From Amycolatopsis keratiniphila subsp. keratiniphila (GTDB taxonomy: Bacteria; Actinomycetota; Actinomycetes; Mycobacteriales; Pseudonocardiaceae): 55,963 bases of DNA. The notes beneath the pieces are model-generated. The model worked only from the letters and a program-made list of their open reading frames with translations, had not been told where the DNA came from and searched no databases. Location: NCBI RefSeq assembly GCF_001620365.2, contig NZ_LQMT02000007.1:150379-206341 (forward strand), in the 5' to 3' direction. Both the position numbers and the translations under genes were made by a program. Of the stretch, positions 41,174 through 49,314 are shown one piece after another; the stretch's first letter is position 1, and every line of letters starts with the position of its first letter.

Positions 41174-43182
41174 TGAGCGCGCCCGATTCCACGACGAAGG
41201 CCAAACCCCTCGGCGAGCGCGCGAGCGCGGCCAGGGGACCCGGGCCCGGCGGAGGCGGTTTCGGCCGCGGCCCCGCCGCTGTGATGGGCGGGCCGTCCGC
41301 CGAGAAGGCCCTCGACTTCAAAGGATCCTTCAAACGGCTGATGCGGCTTCTCCAGCCACAGCGTGCCGTGCTCTACGGCATTCTCCTGTTCGGCGTGGTC
41401 AGTGTCGCGCTGAGCGTCATCGGGCCGAAGATCCTCGGCATGGCGACCGACCTCATCTTCGCGGGTGTCGTCGCGAAGGACATGCCCGCCGGGGCGAGCA
41501 AGGAGCAGGTCATCGCCGGCCTGCGGGCGCAAGGCGACAACACCCTCGCCGATCTCTTCTCGGGGATCGACTTCGTACCCGGCCAGCGCATCGACCTCGA
41601 CGCCGTCGGCCAGGTCCTGTTGTGGGTGCTGCTGCTCTACATCGTGGCGTCGTTCTTCTCGCTGCTGCAGGCGAGACTGACCACGAACCTGGTCCAGCGG
41701 GCGGTGTTCGACCTGCGGGAACGGATCGAGGAGAAGTTCGCCAAGCTCCCCTTGAGCTATTTCGACCGCCAGCCGCGCGGCGAGGTGCTGAGCCGGGCGA
41801 CCAACGACATCGACAATCTCGCGCTGTCGCTGCAACAGACCCTCGCGCAGATCGTGACGTCGCTGCTGACGGTCGTCGGCGTACTCGTGATGATGTTCCT
41901 CATCTCGCCGCTGCTGGCACTCGTGGCACTGCTTTCGGTGCCGGCGTCGGTGTTCGTCGCGGCCAAGATCGGCAAGAAGGCGCAGCCGCAGTTCATCAAG
42001 CAGTGGTCCACGACCGGACGGCTGAACGCGCATATCGAGGAGATGTACACCGGGCACGCCCTGGTCAAGGTGTTCGGCCGCCGCGAGGAGGCCGAAGAAG
42101 TCTTCCGCGAGCACAACGACACGCTCTACAACGCGAGCTTCAAGGCGCAGTTCATCTCGGGCACCATCCAGCCGGCGATGATGTTCATAGGCAACCTGAG
42201 CTACGTGCTGGTGGCCGTGATCGGCGCCCTGCGGGTGGCGTCCGGGACGCTGTCGCTCGGCGACGTCCAAGCGTTCATCCAGTATTCACGGCAGTTCAGC
42301 CAGCCGGTCACCCAGATCGCCAGCATGGCGAACCTGCTGCAGTCCGGCATCGCCTCGGCGGAGCGGGTCTTCGCGCTGCTCGACGCGGACGAGCAGGAAC
42401 CCGAACCGGACGAACCCGCGCGAGTGGAGAACCTGCGGGGTCAGGTCGAGTTCGAGCACGTGTCGTTCCGGTACACCGAGGACACGCCGCTCATCGAGGA
42501 CCTGTCGCTCACCGTCGAACCGGGGCACACCGTCGCCATCGTCGGCCCGACCGGCGCAGGGAAGACCACACTGGTCAACCTGCTCATGCGGTTCTACGAA
42601 CTCGACGGCGGCAGGATCACCCTCGACGGCGTCGACATCGCCGGGATGGACCGCGAAGACCTGCGTGCCAAGACCGGCATGGTGCTGCAGGACGCGTGGT
42701 TGTTCGGCGGCACGATCGCGGAGAACATCGCCTACGGTTCCGCGGGCGCCACACACGACGAGATCGTGGCGGCGGCCAAGGCGACCCACGTCGACCGCTT
42801 CGTCCGCACTCTTCCGGACGGCTACGACACGGTGATCGACGACGAGGGCGGCACGGTCAGCGCCGGCGAGAAACAGCTGATCACCGTCGCGCGGGCATTC
42901 CTCGCGAAGCCCGCGATCCTCATCCTCGACGAGGCCACCAGTTCGGTCGACACGCGGACCGAGGTCCTGATCCAGCGTGCGATGAACTCGCTGCGCGAGG
43001 GAAGGACGAGTTTCGTCATCGCGCACCGGCTCTCCACCATCCGCGACGCGGACGTCATCCTGGTGATGGAGAACGGCTCGATCGTCGAACAGGGCGACCA
43101 CGAAACGCTGCTGCTCACCGGTGGTGCGTACTCCCGGCTCTACGCCGCCCAGTTCGCGGAGGCACTGGCCGAGACCGACTGA
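41173..43182 (+). CDS. ABC exporter half-transporter B (catalytic ATP site)
   Basis: A 669-aa half-transporter. A Gly/Pro-rich cytosolic lead (residues 1-45) precedes six transmembrane helices, with an extra loop near 105-150 between TM1 and TM2. The ATPase domain has Walker A GPTGAGKTTLV near 460, a degenerate signature VSAGEKQLI near 560 and an intact Walker B LILDEATSSVD. Paired with half-transporter A, this makes one consensus and one degenerate site. The gene ends at a strong terminator hairpin. Confidence 0.93.
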   Translation: MSAPDSTTKAKPLGERASAARGPGPGGGGFGRGPAAVMGGPSAEKALDFKGSFKRLMRLLQPQRAVLYGILLFGVVSVALSVIGPKILGMATDLIFAGVVAKDMPAGASKEQVIAGLRAQGDNTLADLFSGIDFVPGQRIDLDAVGQVLLWVLLLYIVASFFSLLQARLTTNLVQRAVFDLRERIEEKFAKLPLSYFDRQPRGEVLSRATNDIDNLALSLQQTLAQIVTSLLTVVGVLVMMFLISPLLALVALLSVPASVFVAAKIGKKAQPQFIKQWSTTGRLNAHIEEMYTGHALVKVFGRREEAEEVFREHNDTLYNASFKAQFISGTIQPAMMFIGNLSYVLVAVIGALRVASGTLSLGDVQAFIQYSRQFSQPVTQIASMANLLQSGIASAERVFALLDADEQEPEPDEPARVENLRGQVEFEHVSFRYTEDTPLIEDLSLTVEPGHTVAIVGPTGAGKTTLVNLLMRFYELDGGRITLDGVDIAGMDREDLRAKTGMVLQDAWLFGGTIAENIAYGSAGATHDEIVAAAKATHVDRFVRTLPDGYDTVIDDEGGTVSAGEKQLITVARAFLAKPAILILDEATSSVDTRTEVLIQRAMNSLREGRTSFVIAHRLSTIRDADVILVMENGSIVEQGDHETLLLTGGAYSRLYAAQFAEALAETD

Positions 43183-43191
43183 ACCTCATCG

Positions 43192-43244
43192 GCGCCGAAG
43201 GCCCCTTTTCCTTCTTTTACCGTGGGAAAAGGGGCCTTCGGCGC
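43192..43244 (+). terminator. Terminator after the ABC exporter operon
   Basis: A 20-bp perfect stem (43192-43211 with 43225-43244) with a 13-nt loop, 10 bp after the stop. Its GAAGGCCCC core links it to the GAAGGC palindrome family. Confidence 0.8.
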
Positions 43245-43310
43245 ACGGAAGGACCGTGAACGGCGCTAGGCTTGCGTGACCCGATCCGGAAAGGGGTGCG
43301 CCGGCCGACC

Positions 43311-44747
43311 ATGGCGGAGAAACTCGGCGAATATCGCCGTAAGCGCAGACCTGGGCGGACTCCCGAACCCCTGCCGGATCGCGACGGGAAGACCGGGGCC
43401 GACGACCTCTTCGTCATCCAGGAACATCACGCGAGCAGCCTGCACTGGGACATCCGCCTCGAACGGGACGGCGTCCTGGTCTCGTGGGCGGTGCCGAAGG
43501 GCCTGCCGATGTCACCGGACCAGGAACGGCTGGCCGTGCACACCGAAGACCACCCGATGGAGTACCTCACCTTCGAAGGCGAGATCCCCGCGGGCGAATA
43601 CGGCGGCGGCACCATGACCATCTGGGACACCGGCCGGTACGAAACGCTGCACTTCAACGACCACAAGGTCGAAGTCGTCTTCCACGGGACGCGGGCACGC
43701 GGGAAATACCTGTTCCTCAACGTGAAGAAGGACGGGCGCGACAACGGCTGGCTGCTCAAACGGCTCGACCCCGCCGACCCCGGCCGCAAGGAACTCCCCT
43801 CCTTCCTCGCCCCGATGCTGACCAAACCGGGACGTCTCCCGTCGACCGGCGAAGACCCGGAATGGGCTTACGAATTCGACTGGTCCGGACGCCGCACCCT
43901 GATCCGGGTGTCCGGGGGCCGGATCACCGCCTACGACGATTCAGGCGACGACGTCACCGGGCTGTATCCCGAATTACGCGGCCTCGGCGAACAACTCGGT
44001 GCCACGGAGGTCTTTCTCGACGGGGAAATCGTCGTCTTCGACGGCGGGAAGCCGAGCGCGGAAGGGCTCGGGCACCGCGCGCGGGCGACGAAGAACTCCG
44101 CGAAACGGCTCACCTCTCGCTATCCGGCGTTCTACCTGGTGAACGATCTCCTGCACCTGGACGGCCGCGCCTGTGTCGGGACGCCGTACGTCGAACGGCG
44201 CGAACTCCTCGACGAACTCGGGATCGCCGGACCGCATTGGCAGGTCCCCCGGTACTACCTCGGGGACGGCGGCGCGGTCGCCAGGGCGGCCCGCGAGCAC
44301 GGGCTGGCCGGTGTCGTCGCCAAACGGGCCGACTCCGCGTACCACCCGGGAAAGCGTACCGGGGAATGGCTTTCCATCACCGGACCCCTGGTACAGCAAG
44401 TGGTGCTGGGCGGCTGGCGGCCGGGTGGCGGCAGCCGGGCGGGTACTTTCGGTTCGCTGTTGCTCGGCGTCCCGCACGAAGACGGCTTGCGGTACATCGG
44501 AAACTGCGGTGTCGGTTTCGCGAGTGACGAACTGGAGGATCTCTCCAAGCAGCTGTTCCGCTTGGAGCGCAAGACATCCCCGTTCCACTCCGTTCCGGAC
44601 AAACAGGCCCGGGACGCGCGCTGGTCGCGGCCGACCATCGTCGGAGAGGTCGTCTTCGGCGGCTGGACCGACGCGGGCTGCCTGCGCAATCCGCGGTGGC
44701 GTGGTCTGCTGCCGGACGTCGCCGCCGACGAGGTCGAACTCGACTAG
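43311..44747 (+). CDS. LigD-like 3'-phosphoesterase fused to a probable pseudo-ligase domain
   Basis: A 478-aa protein. The N-terminal phosphoesterase domain keeps the LigD catalytic set: QEHHASSLHWDIRLE gives His39, His45, Asp47 and Arg49, with His81 in TEDHPMEY. The following ligase and OB domains align in order but lack key residues. Motif I (normally K-W-D-G-x-R) reads D-W-S-G-R-R, so the AMP-accepting lysine is Asp190. Motif IV reads AGVVAK instead of EGVVAK, and motif V reads WLSIT instead of WLKIK. The protein may trim 3' ends for Ku-dependent repair, with the ligase part serving structure or DNA binding. No polymerase domain. ATG 43311 is chosen because it begins at the conserved LGEYRRKR segment. 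Confidence 0.85.
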   Translation: MAEKLGEYRRKRRPGRTPEPLPDRDGKTGADDLFVIQEHHASSLHWDIRLERDGVLVSWAVPKGLPMSPDQERLAVHTEDHPMEYLTFEGEIPAGEYGGGTMTIWDTGRYETLHFNDHKVEVVFHGTRARGKYLFLNVKKDGRDNGWLLKRLDPADPGRKELPSFLAPMLTKPGRLPSTGEDPEWAYEFDWSGRRTLIRVSGGRITAYDDSGDDVTGLYPELRGLGEQLGATEVFLDGEIVVFDGGKPSAEGLGHRARATKNSAKRLTSRYPAFYLVNDLLHLDGRACVGTPYVERRELLDELGIAGPHWQVPRYYLGDGGAVARAAREHGLAGVVAKRADSAYHPGKRTGEWLSITGPLVQQVVLGGWRPGGGSRAGTFGSLLLGVPHEDGLRYIGNCGVGFASDELEDLSKQLFRLERKTSPFHSVPDKQARDARWSRPTIVGEVVFGGWTDAGCLRNPRWRGLLPDVAADEVELD

Positions 44748-45124
44748 ATCAGCACGTCCTCGACGTCCCACCGGACGTCGAGGTCGGCTCCGACCCCGCT
44801 GACGTCGAGAATCCGTGACACCAAAGCGGTCTTTACGATCACCGAGAACCGGGGGGACGCCGCGTTGGCCTCCTCGAGTGCCTGCAACCCCGCACAGCTG
44901 AGGAAACCGACGCCGGAGAGGTCGAGGATCACATGCCTTCCTTTGACGCACGCGCCACTGAGCTCGGTGCGGAAGCGCCCGACGGTCGCCGCGTCGATCT
45001 CCCCCACCGCGGTGAGGATGAGGACGCCGTCCTTGCGGCGGCAGGTGGTCACGGCCAGGCCCGGCCGTTCGCCGGGAACGCGCTGGCCAGGCAACATTGG
45101 GGGCGCCTCTCTCCAGACCACCAA
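44744..45124 (-). CDS. STAS-domain anti-anti-sigma-factor-like protein
   Basis: A 126-aa single STAS domain, residues 25-126: LILTAVGEIDAATVGRFRTEL, HVILDLSGVGFLSCAGLQALEEA. In SpoIIAA-type antagonists the loop reads DSSG, with a phosphorylated Ser. Here it is SCAG, so the classical phosphoserine position is Cys and control may differ. No anti-sigma kinase or sigma factor is adjacent. An internal Met at residue 10 (45097) is an alternative start. Its stop overlaps the ligase gene stop by 4 bp on the opposite strand. Confidence 0.85.
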   Translation of the reverse strand: MVVWREAPPMLPGQRVPGERPGLAVTTCRRKDGVLILTAVGEIDAATVGRFRTELSGACVKGRHVILDLSGVGFLSCAGLQALEEANAASPRFSVIVKTALVSRILDVSGVGADLDVRWDVEDVLI

Positions 45125-45172
45125 GTTCCCTCGACGTTACTCGGCGACGGCGGCAGGTCAACCCGGGCTACC

Positions 45173-46684
45173 TCATTTGAGCCATTTCGGACGAGAACCT
45201 TTACCCACCTTTTGCCATTCCCCGGCGAAGCGCCGGTGCGCGGCCTCGGCTCCGGCGATCGAACGACCGTGCAGAAGCCCATATGTGAAAGCGTTTTCGT
45301 TCTCGGCGTAGGCGCGGAGGCCGAGGAGTCGCAGGACCTCCCGGCTGACCACGATGTCGTGGTGCTCGCCGAGCGTGCTCTGCACCGCCTTGACGTTCTT
45401 TCGCCATTTTCGAAGCTTCTTGCCGGTCACCGGCCGGACCGCGTCCGCCGCGTAGCGGGCTCGCTTGGCCTTCTTGCGTGCCTCGTGCAGGGCGGCGTCC
45501 TGCTCCGCGCCGGGCTCGAGCTCACTCGCCGCGGCGACGGCCTTGCGCAACTTCCGGTCCGACCGTGCGACGGCCTTGCGCAGTTCCTTCTTGCCTTCCT
45601 TGATCTTCCGTGGTTCGCCGACGAGGTTTTCCAGCGCTCGCAACAGTTTCGTGTACCGCTTGCTGTCGAGCGCCCGGATGGCGCGCGCCTTCGCCTCTTC
45701 GGCCTCGCGAGCGAAGTGCCGGGTCATCAGCTGCTCGACGTTCCCCAGCACCAGCTCGACCGGGAGCGCCTTGACCTCGTCGCCGAGGCGCGCGGCCATG
45801 ACCTCGCCGTCCCTCGCCGGCCCGAGCTCGCCGCCGAGCCAGCGGAGTTCCTCGGCGAGCTCCTCGGCGACGTCCGCGTCCAGCGAGCGGCGGAAGGTTT
45901 TCAAGCCGCTCCGCAGCCGCCTGCACGCGACGCGCATCTGATGTACCGAGTCCTCGACGTCCCGGCGAACCCCGATGTCGTTGCGCCGCAACGCGTCCAG
46001 CTGCGCGGCGAGGTAGTCCGCCAGTACCGAACCCGAAGCCCCGCCTGCCGAAGGCACGAGCTCGTCGGTCAGCCGCCGGAGCTTCGACGGCCACCTCGAC
46101 CGCTCGGCCCCACCTTCCACGACCGCCCGCTCCAGACTTTGGAGCACCGCGGGATCGGCGCCGGGCGCGAGTTCGATCTCGATCTCCCGCCACCGGTCGA
46201 GATGCGCCGTGTCCCCGCCGGCCTCGCCGGTGACGACGTCGTCGGTCAGCGTCGCGAGCTCTCGCCCCTCGGCGTCGAGCAAGGCGTACGAAGTGCGCTC
46301 GGTGCGTAGATGTGCGGCTTGGACGAGTTTCGCGCCGAGGGTGTGCGCCCGGACCAGTTTCGCCAGCGCGCCGGGCACCTTGTCCGGCTTCCCCGCCAGC
46401 GGGAGGCGGAGTTCCTCTCGCCTGTCCTCGCCGACCGGGAGTTTGAGGTGCCAGCCCTCGTCGCTTCCGCCGAGCCTCCGCCGCAGCGTGATACCCGCCT
46501 GCGCGAGCCGGAAGTCGGCGGTGTCGAAGTACGTGGCGTCGAGGACGTCGACCCTCGGATCGGCCTGGTTCGTCACCGGACCGGCCGGGACCAGCGGCGG
46601 GATGGGCCGGTCGGCCGCCAGGTCGTACTTCCGCTCGATCTCGGCCTCGGCGACCGGGGCACCACCCTGCGTCTTCGTCACCAC
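45173..46684 (-). CDS. CYTH-CHAD domain protein
   Basis: A 503-aa protein. Residues 10-205 form a CYTH (triphosphate tunnel) domain, with the metal-binding EIERK motif and paired basic/acidic strands (YFDTADFRLAQAGITLRRR, WREIEIELAPGAD). Residues 220-490 form a helical CHAD domain rich in conserved His/Arg/Lys (VHQMRVACRRLRSGLKTFRR, ALHEARKKAKRARYAAD). CHAD binds polyphosphate and CYTH proteins act on triphosphates, so a polyphosphate-related role is likely. The GTG start has AAGGAG upstream. Confidence 0.93.
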   Translation of the reverse strand: MVTKTQGGAPVAEAEIERKYDLAADRPIPPLVPAGPVTNQADPRVDVLDATYFDTADFRLAQAGITLRRRLGGSDEGWHLKLPVGEDRREELRLPLAGKPDKVPGALAKLVRAHTLGAKLVQAAHLRTERTSYALLDAEGRELATLTDDVVTGEAGGDTAHLDRWREIEIELAPGADPAVLQSLERAVVEGGAERSRWPSKLRRLTDELVPSAGGASGSVLADYLAAQLDALRRNDIGVRRDVEDSVHQMRVACRRLRSGLKTFRRSLDADVAEELAEELRWLGGELGPARDGEVMAARLGDEVKALPVELVLGNVEQLMTRHFAREAEEAKARAIRALDSKRYTKLLRALENLVGEPRKIKEGKKELRKAVARSDRKLRKAVAAASELEPGAEQDAALHEARKKAKRARYAADAVRPVTGKKLRKWRKNVKAVQSTLGEHHDIVVSREVLRLLGLRAYAENENAFTYGLLHGRSIAGAEAAHRRFAGEWQKVGKGSRPKWLK

Positions 46685-46751
46685 GAACTCCTTCTCCTCG
46701 GCTACCCGGAATGATTACCCCGTGCGGAGGTGCCGGGAAACCCCGGCCGGA

Positions 46752-47609
46752 TCATTCCTCCATCCGGTCGTACCGGTCCGCCCATTCGGCCAGCATTTGC
46801 CGTGATCTCTCCTCGGTCAGCGTATCGCTTTCCAACCTCGCGACGAGCGAATAATAGGCCTCGACCGCGACCCGGTCGTCGATGAACACCCCGGCCGCGT
46901 AGGAATCCGTGTACACCACCGCCGGATGTTCCGCGAATTCCATGATGGTGAAGGAATTCTCGAGCACCCTGCCCACTTCGACGCTTTCGGGGACGATGCG
47001 AATCGAGCAATAGGGCAGGTTCGCCGACAGGACGAGGTGGAGCAGTTGCTCGTGCATGATCCGGGGACCGCCGACGACCGACCGCAACGCGCGCTCGTGC
47101 ACGAAGAACTTGCAGCGCGGCGGACGATCCCGCCGCAGCAACCGCTGCCGTTCCATCCGGGCGTTCACGACCTGGTCCAGCTGGGCCGGATCGCGGTTGC
47201 CGATCAGTTCGAAGGCGGTGCGGGCGTACGGTTCGGTCTGCAGCAGCCCGGGGAGCGTCAACGACTCGTAACGCACCAGTGTGTGGGCGAGGTTTTCCTG
47301 TATCTCCAGGGATTTCATCGGGTCGACGAGTTCGTCGAAGTACGGCCGGACCCAGTACAGGTCGCCGCCGGGCTGCGTCAGCTCCAGCAGCAGATCGCGT
47401 TCGGGCTCGGCCTCGCCGCAGGTCGCGAGATACAGCGCCGCGTCCACCACGGACAGCTCGCGCAGCCCTTGTTCCCACCTCGTGACCTTGCTCTGCAACC
47501 AGCCGTTACGGCGGCTGACGTCGGCTCCGCTGAAGTGCCTGCGCTGCCGGAACGCCTTCATGCGGTGGCCCAGTTCCCGGGTCCGCGCCGTCGAATCCTT
47601 CTCAACCAT
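46752..47609 (-). CDS. XRE-family HTH regulator with DUF5753 domain
   Basis: A 285-aa regulator. The HTH is at about 12-65 (LGHRMKAFRQRRHFSGADVSRRNGWLQSKVTRWEQGLREL). The C-terminal DUF5753 domain, about 90-270, has LPGLLQTEPYARTAFE and the family's FVHERALRSVVGG...QLLHL pattern. Actinobacteria encode dozens of these, often beside a small DUF397 protein. No DUF397 gene is visible here. ATG 47609 is chosen because it sits just ahead of the HTH; an upstream start would add a non-conserved 19-residue lead. Confidence 0.9.
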   Translation of the reverse strand: MVEKDSTARTRELGHRMKAFRQRRHFSGADVSRRNGWLQSKVTRWEQGLRELSVVDAALYLATCGEAEPERDLLLELTQPGGDLYWVRPYFDELVDPMKSLEIQENLAHTLVRYESLTLPGLLQTEPYARTAFELIGNRDPAQLDQVVNARMERQRLLRRDRPPRCKFFVHERALRSVVGGPRIMHEQLLHLVLSANLPYCSIRIVPESVEVGRVLENSFTIMEFAEHPAVVYTDSYAAGVFIDDRVAVEAYYSLVARLESDTLTEERSRQMLAEWADRYDRMEE

Positions 47610-48025
47610 GCGGGACAAAGTAGGGCCGAACTCCGGCCGCGCGGCGATTGCCACGCGGCAATTCACCTCAATTGCTGATCACTTGCACTCCCGCACGTAT
47701 CTTAAACGCTGCTTCGCAGGCGAAGCACCTTCGCGCGCGAAGGGTTCTTTAAGCTTTATAGCGGAAGAAGGAAATGCGATCCAGTTATTCGGAAGTGGAT
47801 TTCTTGCGGTGCCGCAGTCTCGGGGCCGGTCCGTGAAGGCCTCCTTGCCTACCCTGAAGGTAGTGAAGGTGGCCTTCACGTATTTCGGAAAGACCCGCGC
47901 GCCGCCCCAAGTGCAGGCAACCGCACACGCTCCCACCTGACGCACACTTTGAGGCTTTCGCACCAGCTCAGCAGGCCATACAAGCTAAAGTTTCAACCGG
48001 AACATCAACGATATGCTTGAACCTC
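47610..48025. repeat. Lower-GC palindromic gap between the XRE regulator and the esterase-like gene
   Basis: The 416-bp gap is more AT-rich than its surroundings. It contains GCTTCGC/GCGAAGC (47711-47726), a perfect 16-bp palindrome CCTTCGCGCGCGAAGG (47728-47743) and an imperfect GAAGGC-family hairpin (47832-47880). TATGCT at 48012 could be the -10 of the next gene. No gene is supported. Confidence 0.6.
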
Positions 48026-49138
48026 ATGAGTCAAGACATCCGAGACTTCGTAACCCCCTCTTGCGACCTGCTGGCATTGGGCGAGCCGACCCACGCGACC
48101 CCCGTTTTCGCGGAGATCCGCAACGAGCTGTTCGCCCAACTCGTCGAGCGCGGCTTCCGTTCGATCGCCCTGGAAACGGATCGCGTGGCCGCGCTCGTCG
48201 CGAACGACTACGTCCGAGACGGCACCGGAACCCTCGACCTCGCGATGAGCGAAGGCTTCTCACACACCTTCGGCGGCGTCGAGGCGAACAGGCGACTGAT
48301 CGCGTGGATGCGCGAGTACAACGAAAACCGGCCTCCCGAGGACCGCCTCACGTTCCACGGTTTCGACACCCAGACCGAGAACACGTCCGCGCCCAGCCCA
48401 CGGCGCTACCTCGAGTACGCGCGCGACTTCCTGGGGCTCGACGTGGACATCGCCGGGCCGGCGGGCGACGACGAGCGCTGGAGCCGCACGGAAGCCGTCA
48501 TGGACGCGGCTTCCTCGCCCGGCGCCACGGCCGATGCCTACCGCCTGCGCGCGATCGCGGCCGACCTGCTCACCGCGCTTCGCTCCCGGGAGCCCGGCAC
48601 GGAGGCGTGGTCGCGGGCGGAGATCCACCTCATGGCGGGGATCGACCTGCTGCGTTACCACCGGCAATGCGCCGAGCCTCTCGAGCCGCACGAGCGCTAC
48701 ATGCCCCTCGTCGCGGCCAGGGACGCCTTCATGGCGCGGAACCTGCTCGACATCCGCGCCGCCGAAGCCGGGCGCGGCCGGACGCTGGTCTTCGCCCACA
48801 ACCTCCATCTGCGGCGCCAGGCGAGCACCATGCGGGTCGCCGATACCGAGACCACCTGGTTCCCCGCCGGCGCGCTGGTGGCGCCGCTGCTCGGCGATCG
48901 CTACACCTTCGTCGCGACCAGCCTCGGCGGAAGCGAGGACATAGCGCTGGCCGAGCCGGAGCCCGACACCTACGAAGGGTTCCTGCAGAAACACGTCACC
49001 ACGGCTTGGGGCCTGCTCCCCGCCTCCGACGTCCCGCCCGCGACCGTCCGCACCGATCCCACCCCGCGGCAGGGCTACTTCCCGCTCGACCAAGGGATGC
49101 TGACCGACGCGGACGCGATCCTGCACGTCCGCGGGTAG
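48026..49138 (+). CDS. Erythromycin esterase family protein
   Basis: A 370-aa EreA/SuccinoglycanBP-type hydrolase fold. The active-site region reads LLALGEPTHATPVFAEIRNELFAQLVERGFRSIALETD near 17-54, matching the GEASHGT...E pattern that includes the catalytic His and acidic residues. FGGVEANRRLIAWMREYN is near 85, and VFAHNLHLRR near 255 is another conserved block. The family opens macrolide lactones, but many members have other or unknown substrates, so resistance is not established. ATG 48026 lies 8 bp behind TATGCT, suggesting a leaderless mRNA. Confidence 0.85.
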   Translation: MSQDIRDFVTPSCDLLALGEPTHATPVFAEIRNELFAQLVERGFRSIALETDRVAALVANDYVRDGTGTLDLAMSEGFSHTFGGVEANRRLIAWMREYNENRPPEDRLTFHGFDTQTENTSAPSPRRYLEYARDFLGLDVDIAGPAGDDERWSRTEAVMDAASSPGATADAYRLRAIAADLLTALRSREPGTEAWSRAEIHLMAGIDLLRYHRQCAEPLEPHERYMPLVAARDAFMARNLLDIRAAEAGRGRTLVFAHNLHLRRQASTMRVADTETTWFPAGALVAPLLGDRYTFVATSLGGSEDIALAEPEPDTYEGFLQKHVTTAWGLLPASDVPPATVRTDPTPRQGYFPLDQGMLTDADAILHVRG

Positions 49139-49147
49139 CTCTACGAA

Positions 49148-49185
49148 CCGGGTGACGCCTCCCGCCCTCTGAAGGCGTCACCCGG
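49148..49185 (+). terminator. Terminator after the esterase-like gene
   Basis: A 13-bp perfect stem (49148-49160 with 49173-49185) and 12-nt loop, 9 bp after the stop. Confidence 0.75.
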
Positions 49186-49314
49186 CCACGAGCACGCGCC
49201 GCCACCCCCAGTTCCGCGAATTCGGGGCGGCGCGAAGTCCGCTCACATGAGCAGCAGTCAACACACCGTCGCCATAACTTCGCCAAACGCGGCGGCCGCC
49301 GGTCCTCCGCCGGG

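Noticed and set aside
48026..49138. Calling the erythromycin-esterase-like protein a macrolide resistance gene
   Set aside because: Family membership alone does not show macrolide hydrolysis, and no other resistance or macrolide gene is adjacent.
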